64,000 nucleotides of DNA, taken from the NCBI GenBank assembly GCA_026874595.1, contig CM049322.1, positions 44,084,840 to 44,148,839 on the forward strand, given 5' to 3'. This DNA comes from Sipunculus nudus (lineage: Eukaryota > Annelida > Sipuncula > Golfingiida > Sipunculidae). The notes below the pieces were generated by a model. It was not told where the DNA came from and did not search any database. It saw nothing but the letters and a program-made list of their open reading frames with translations. A program made the position numbers and the translations under genes. Positions 59,341-64,000 of this stretch are shown here, one piece after another (position 1 is the stretch's first letter; every line of letters begins with the position of its first letter).

Positions 59341-62130
59341 ACATCACAATATGCACTGTCATTAATTCAGGTTTTGTCATCACATCATGTATTGACATCA
59401 CATTATGCACTGTCATTAATTCAGGTATTGTCATCACATCATGTATTGACATCACAATATGCACTGTCATTAATTCAGGTATTGTCATCACATCATGTAT
59501 TGACATCACAATATGCACTGTCATTAATTCAGGTATTGTCATCACATCATGTATGGACATCACATTATGCACTGCCATTAATTCAGGTATTTTCATCACA
59601 TCATGTATTGACATCACATTATGCACTGTCATTAATTCAGGTATTGTCATCACATCATGTATTGACATCACAATATGCACTGTCATTAATTCAGGTATTG
59701 TCATCACATCATGTATTGACATCACATTATGCACTGTCATTAATTCAGGTATTGTCATCACATCATGTATTGACATCACATTATGCACTGTCATTAATTC
59801 AGGTATTGTCATCACATCATGTATTGACATCACATTATGCACTGTCATTAATTCAGGTATTGTCATCACATCATGTGCTGTCATCACAGCATGTATTGAC
59901 ATCACAATATGCACTGTCATTAATTCAGGTTTTGTCATCACATCATGTATTGACATCACATTATGCACTGTCATTAATTCAGGTATTGTCATCACATCAT
60001 GTATTTACATCACAATATGCACTGTCATTAATTCAGGTATTGTCATCACATCATGTATTGACATCACAATATGCACTGTCATTAATTCAGGTATTGTCAT
60101 CACATCATGTATTGACATCACATTATGCACTGCCATTAATTCAGGTATTGTCATCACATCATGTATTGACATCACATTATGCACTGTCATTAATTCAGGT
60201 ATTGTCATCACATCATGTATTGACATCACAATATGCACTGTCATTAATTCAGGTATTGTCATCACATCATGTATTGACATCAGAATATGCACTGTCATTA
60301 ATTCAGGTATTGTCATCACATCATGTATTGACATCACATTATGCACTGTCATTAATTCAGGTATTGTCATCACATTATGTATTGACATCACATTATGCAC
60401 TGTCATTAATTCAGGTATTGTCATCACATCATGTATTGACATCACATTATGCACTGTCATTAATTCAGGTATTGTCATCACATCATGTGCTGTCATCACA
60501 GCATGTATTGACATCACAATATGCACTGTCATTAATTCAGGTTTTGTCATCACATCATGTATTGACATCACATTATGCACTGTCATTAATTCAGGTATTG
60601 TCATCACATCATGTATTGACATCACAATATGCACTGTCATTAATTCAGGTATTGTCATCACATCATGTATTGACATCATAATATATGCACTGTCATTAAT
60701 TCAGGTATTGTCATCACATCATGTATTGACATCACATTATGCACTGCCATTAATTCAGGTATTGTCATCACATCATGTATTGACATCACATTATGCACTG
60801 TCATTAATTCAGGTATTGTCATCACATCATGTATTGACATCACAATATGCACTGTCATTAATTCAGGTATTGTCATCACATCATGTATTGACATCACAAT
60901 ATGCACTGTCATTAATTCAGGTATTGTCATCACATCATGTATTGACATCACATTATGCACTGTCATTAATTCAGGTATTGTCATCACATCATGTATTGAC
61001 ATCACATTATGCACTGTCATTAATTCAGGTATTGTCATCACATCATGTATTGACATCACATTATGCACTGTCATTAATTCAGGTATTGTCATCACATCAT
61101 GTATTGACATCACATTATGCACTGTCATTAATTCAGGTATTGTCATCACATCATGTATTGACATCACATTATGCACTGTCATTAATTCAGGTATTGTCAT
61201 CACATCATGTATTGACATCACATTATGCACTGTCATTAATTCAGGTATTGTCATCACATCATGTATTGACATCACATTATGCACTGTCATTAATTCAGGT
61301 ATTGTCATCACATCATGTATTGACATCACATTATGCACTGTCATTAATTCAGGTATTGTCATCACATCATGTATTGACATCACAATATGCACTGTCATTA
61401 ATTCAGGTATTGTCATCACATCATGTATTGACATCACATTATGCACTGTCATTAATTCAGGTATTGTCATCACATCATGTATTGACATCACAATATGCAC
61501 TGTCATTAATTCAGGTTTTGTCATCACATCATGTATTGACATCACATTATGCACTGTCATTAATTCAGGTATTGTCATCACATCATGTATTGACATCACA
61601 TTATGCACTGTCATTATGCACTGTCATCACATCATGTATTGACATCACATTATGCACTGTCATTAATTCAGGTATTGTCATCACATCATGTATTGACATC
61701 ATATTATGCACTGTCATTAATTCAGGTATTGTCATCACATCATGTATTGACATCACATTATGCACTGTCATTAATTCAGGTATTGTCATCACATCATGTA
61801 TTGACATCACATTATGCACTGTCATTAATTCAGGTATTGTCATCACATCATGTATTGACATCACATTATGCACTGTCATTAATTCAGGTATTGTCATCAC
61901 ATCATGTATTGACATCACATTATGCACTGTCATTAATTCAGGTATTGTCATCACATCATGTATTGACATCACATTATGCACTGTCATTAATTCAGGTATT
62001 GTCATCACATCATGTATTGACATCACAATATGCACTCTCATTAATTCAGGTATTGTCATTACATCATGTATTGACATCACATTATGCACTGTCATTAATT
62101 CAGGTATTGTCATCACATCATGTATTTACA
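59341..62130 (+). repeat. Satellite block 2: 54-bp unit (3 x 18 bp), ~51 copies, with higher-order repeats
   Basis: Each 54-bp unit is three 18-mers, GTCATTAATTCAGGTATT then two GNCATCACATNATGNANT-type. Starts are exactly 54 bp apart (59358, 59412, 59466 and on). A marker with an extra 18-mer (GTGCTGTCATCACAGCAT) recurs at 59317, 59875 and 60487, spacings of 558 and 612 bp (10 or 11 units plus 18). Other variants repeat at the same spacing. A 2-bp insertion near 60680 shifts the frame. Open frames of 513 and 916 codons on + and several on - are a consequence of the six-codon period. Confidence 0.95.
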
Positions 62131-62330
62131 TCACAATATGCTATGTCATCATATTTTGCACTGTTGTCGTCATCATCACCATTATCGTCACCACCATGCA
62201 GTGTCAACAAATTAAGTATATCAACAAATCAAGCACGGTCTTCACTTGGTTTCATCTCCACCACATTATGAAGTTCCGTCACATCATGCACTGTAAACCT
62301 TGATCACTCATCCCACCATGCATTGTCAGG
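62131..62330 (+). repeat. Degenerate trailing edge of the satellite
   Basis: Scattered CATCACATCATGCACTGT words fade out by about 62330. Confidence 0.7.
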
Positions 62331-63900
62331 TGTCAGATGGCGTTGCACTATGAGAGCACTCACCATGACGTTCACGCACAAAGCTTGGGTCATATACTTT
62401 GTCTTATCAACAGTAAACAAACAAGCAATCCCCAACCTGTTTATAAAAAGGGTTTGTTTTTAAAGACAATATCTTTTAATGTAGACGTCATTGTTGTGGT
62501 TGCCTTAATATGACAATCAATGTTTCAGGTTAACATATTCCTTCACTAACGATAACTGCTACTATTACCCCGAAAGCGGAAAAGACCGGAAGTCCTATGT
62601 TTGTCGTAGGGAAGCATTTATCGCCATGTACATGCCATCCACGAAACCAGCATTCAGTGCTGATCACACCACCAGAGAGTAAAAACAAAGCAATATATAT
62701 ATATATATTGTAGTGTTTTCTGTTGTTTGTATTAGTGCTGGTGTGATCAGAAAATTTTACAGTATAACCTTATGAGGGCTTATGAGACTTGTCTCAAGTG
62801 GTCCGATTAGATAGGTGGTCATTTTAGGCAGGTTCTAAATATTTCAAGAAATCCACAAACCTAGATGGCATTCGGGTGACAGACATACATCGTCAAACAT
62901 TTACTTGGATACCGACATATGTGGTATGTTCACAGGCAACAAAAATCAAATTTCAACTTCAGTTAAATAACATCTATTCATTTAATGATTAATTAAGGTT
63001 GATGTAGCGTGCATCGAGCACATTCATAATCCTGGGCTTGGACCAAGGAAAACCAACCGATCTTCACATACTCGTCCAGGCCGGAAGCACAGTCATACAC
63101 TTATATAAATATTTATTTCATGCCGGTGCCTGTAATAGCCAGTGGTCCACATTTAACAAGTGGTCACGCAGACAGGTTGGTCTGCATTTGTTTTCATTAC
63201 CTCCAGCAGAGGAGTATGATACGGAAAATAAGAGTCCAATGATAAATTAAGACATAATTGTTAATAACGCTGTTTAACCAAAAGTACAGCATGTCCCAGT
63301 ATCTAAAGAAACCGATTCTGCATCATGAGATGAATGGGGATTATCTGTATCGCTTGTGTGCATGCAGTAACCATATAATATTCATTCATTTTGAGGCCTG
63401 CCATCTCATTAGTAGCACCCAGAGACCCCACCATATCCATAATGTCGTGACGACATCTCTCGAGCAAACGTGCATATTCCCGCCACGGATACCACCCTCT
63501 TCTGAGACTAACTCGTAAGCGTACGAACAGTCATTATTAGAGAGATCACTAACTTATGCGTAAGCGTGCAGATACTTGCTCCGTGATTTATTGTTTAATA
63601 TACGACTTCGTGCCAATGTTGACCCCAGCCGCATAAATAATGACGGACTTACATCAGTATGGTACTATTGTACTAATCGTCAATCGTGATTCGAGCCCAT
63701 TAACTGGTGAATTTCAAACCACTGACGTGTCAGGGGGCATCATGACCTCAACATAAACCTGAAAATCATGAACGGTCATTTATAACCTTGGTTTATGAAT
63801 AACGGAACAATAACTCTCACGGAACATAATTAAGGCATAATGGTGCAACCTCAGACCAGCCAGTCTGTGAACTATCACAGTGTACCACGCATTATGATGA
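62331..63900. other. No confident gene
   Basis: TTTTA|CAGTATAACC at 62757 followed by GTGGTCC and GTGGTC words resembles a pogo-type element start, without a visible partner. GATTCGAGCCCATTAACTGG near 63689 could be a degraded reverse-strand tRNA-like B box. Frames at 63038 and 63258 are unrecognised. Confidence 0.4.
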
Positions 63901-63908
63901 TTTTACGT

Positions 63909-63910
<2 letters not shown>

Positions 63911-63961
<51 letters not shown>
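63911..63961 (+). repeat. (TA)n microsatellite
   Basis: 50 bp of TA near the window end. Confidence 0.9.
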
Positions 63962-63965
<4 letters not shown>

Positions 63966-64000
63966 TCAGCCGCTGTTTGTACAAATTCCACTTACCCCCT

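Noticed and set aside
56280-62130. Regular repeats suggesting a CRISPR-like array
   Set aside because: Repeats are directly adjacent with no unique spacers, and the sequence is eukaryotic.
59553-62303. 916-codon open frame
   Set aside because: It is a pure satellite with a six-codon period; frames on the opposite strand are open too, and a 2-bp insertion joins two different frames of the same repeat.
63680-63760. Possible tRNA-like sequence on the minus strand
   Set aside because: A weak B-box-like GGGCTCGAATC without acceptor-stem pairing.

Overview
The window looks like a piece of nuclear genome from a marine invertebrate, most likely a mollusc or other lophotrochozoan. Reasons: AT-rich DNA with very many (TA)n, (CA)n and (AAT)n microsatellites, tRNA-derived SINEs, an L1/Tx1-like LINE remnant, pogo/Tigger-type and other TIR elements, very low gene density, and a repeat at 47.6-48.06 kb ending in a GC hairpin of a kind I recall from mollusc genomes (from memory, not checked). 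Nothing is bacterial or phage-like: there are no operons, no rRNA and no CRISPR. The phylum assignment is inference.

Genes. Two clear protein-coding genes are present, both intronless, + strand and exactly 339 codons: GT31-family beta-1,3-glycosyltransferases at 1895-2914 and 25478-26497. They lie in two copies of one segmental duplication (about 260-7665 and 22540-31975), which also carries a conserved promoter region and long 3' flanks. The two copies differ by insertions and deletions, including a 1.09 kb pogo-like element with TA target duplication (30358-31447) and a SINE with a perfect 19-bp target duplication (23137-23561). A third coding trace, on the minus strand at 44655-45334, encodes a Gly/Ala-rich 'DFVPVVGTIK' hydrophobic domain followed by an Arg/Ser-rich and a conserved-looking tail. 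It is broken by a frame change and an in-frame TAA, so it is a probable pseudogene (or an intron-containing gene fragment); a 70-bp piece of it is repeated at 45823-45895.

Layout. 0-7.7 kb: duplication copy 1. 7.7-14.7 kb: tandem repeats and one half of a pair of inverted repeats. 14.75-17.7 kb: 5'-truncated dead LINE. 17.9-22.3 kb: SINE fragment, two direct copies of a ~0.5 kb repeat, a small pogo-like MITE. 22.5-32.3 kb: duplication copy 2. 33-39 kb: two inverted copies of the same ~0.5 kb repeat, microsatellites. 39-44 kb: little except a 38-bp minisatellite and a diverged third copy of the duplication's 3' flank. 44.6-49.2 kb: pseudogene and TIR-type elements. 49.2-56 kb: no convincing gene. 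56.2-62.3 kb: a 6 kb hierarchical satellite built from an 18-bp unit, organised as two different 54-bp (3 x 18) families and, in the second, into ~558/612-bp higher-order repeats. 62.3-64 kb: no gene.

The two glycosyltransferases would work in the Golgi, extending glycans; their paralogy, shared promoter and near-identical catalytic halves indicate recent duplication with probable gene conversion. The most unusual structure in the window is the satellite: because 18 bp is six codons, it opens reading frames of up to 916 codons on both strands without any sign of being a gene.
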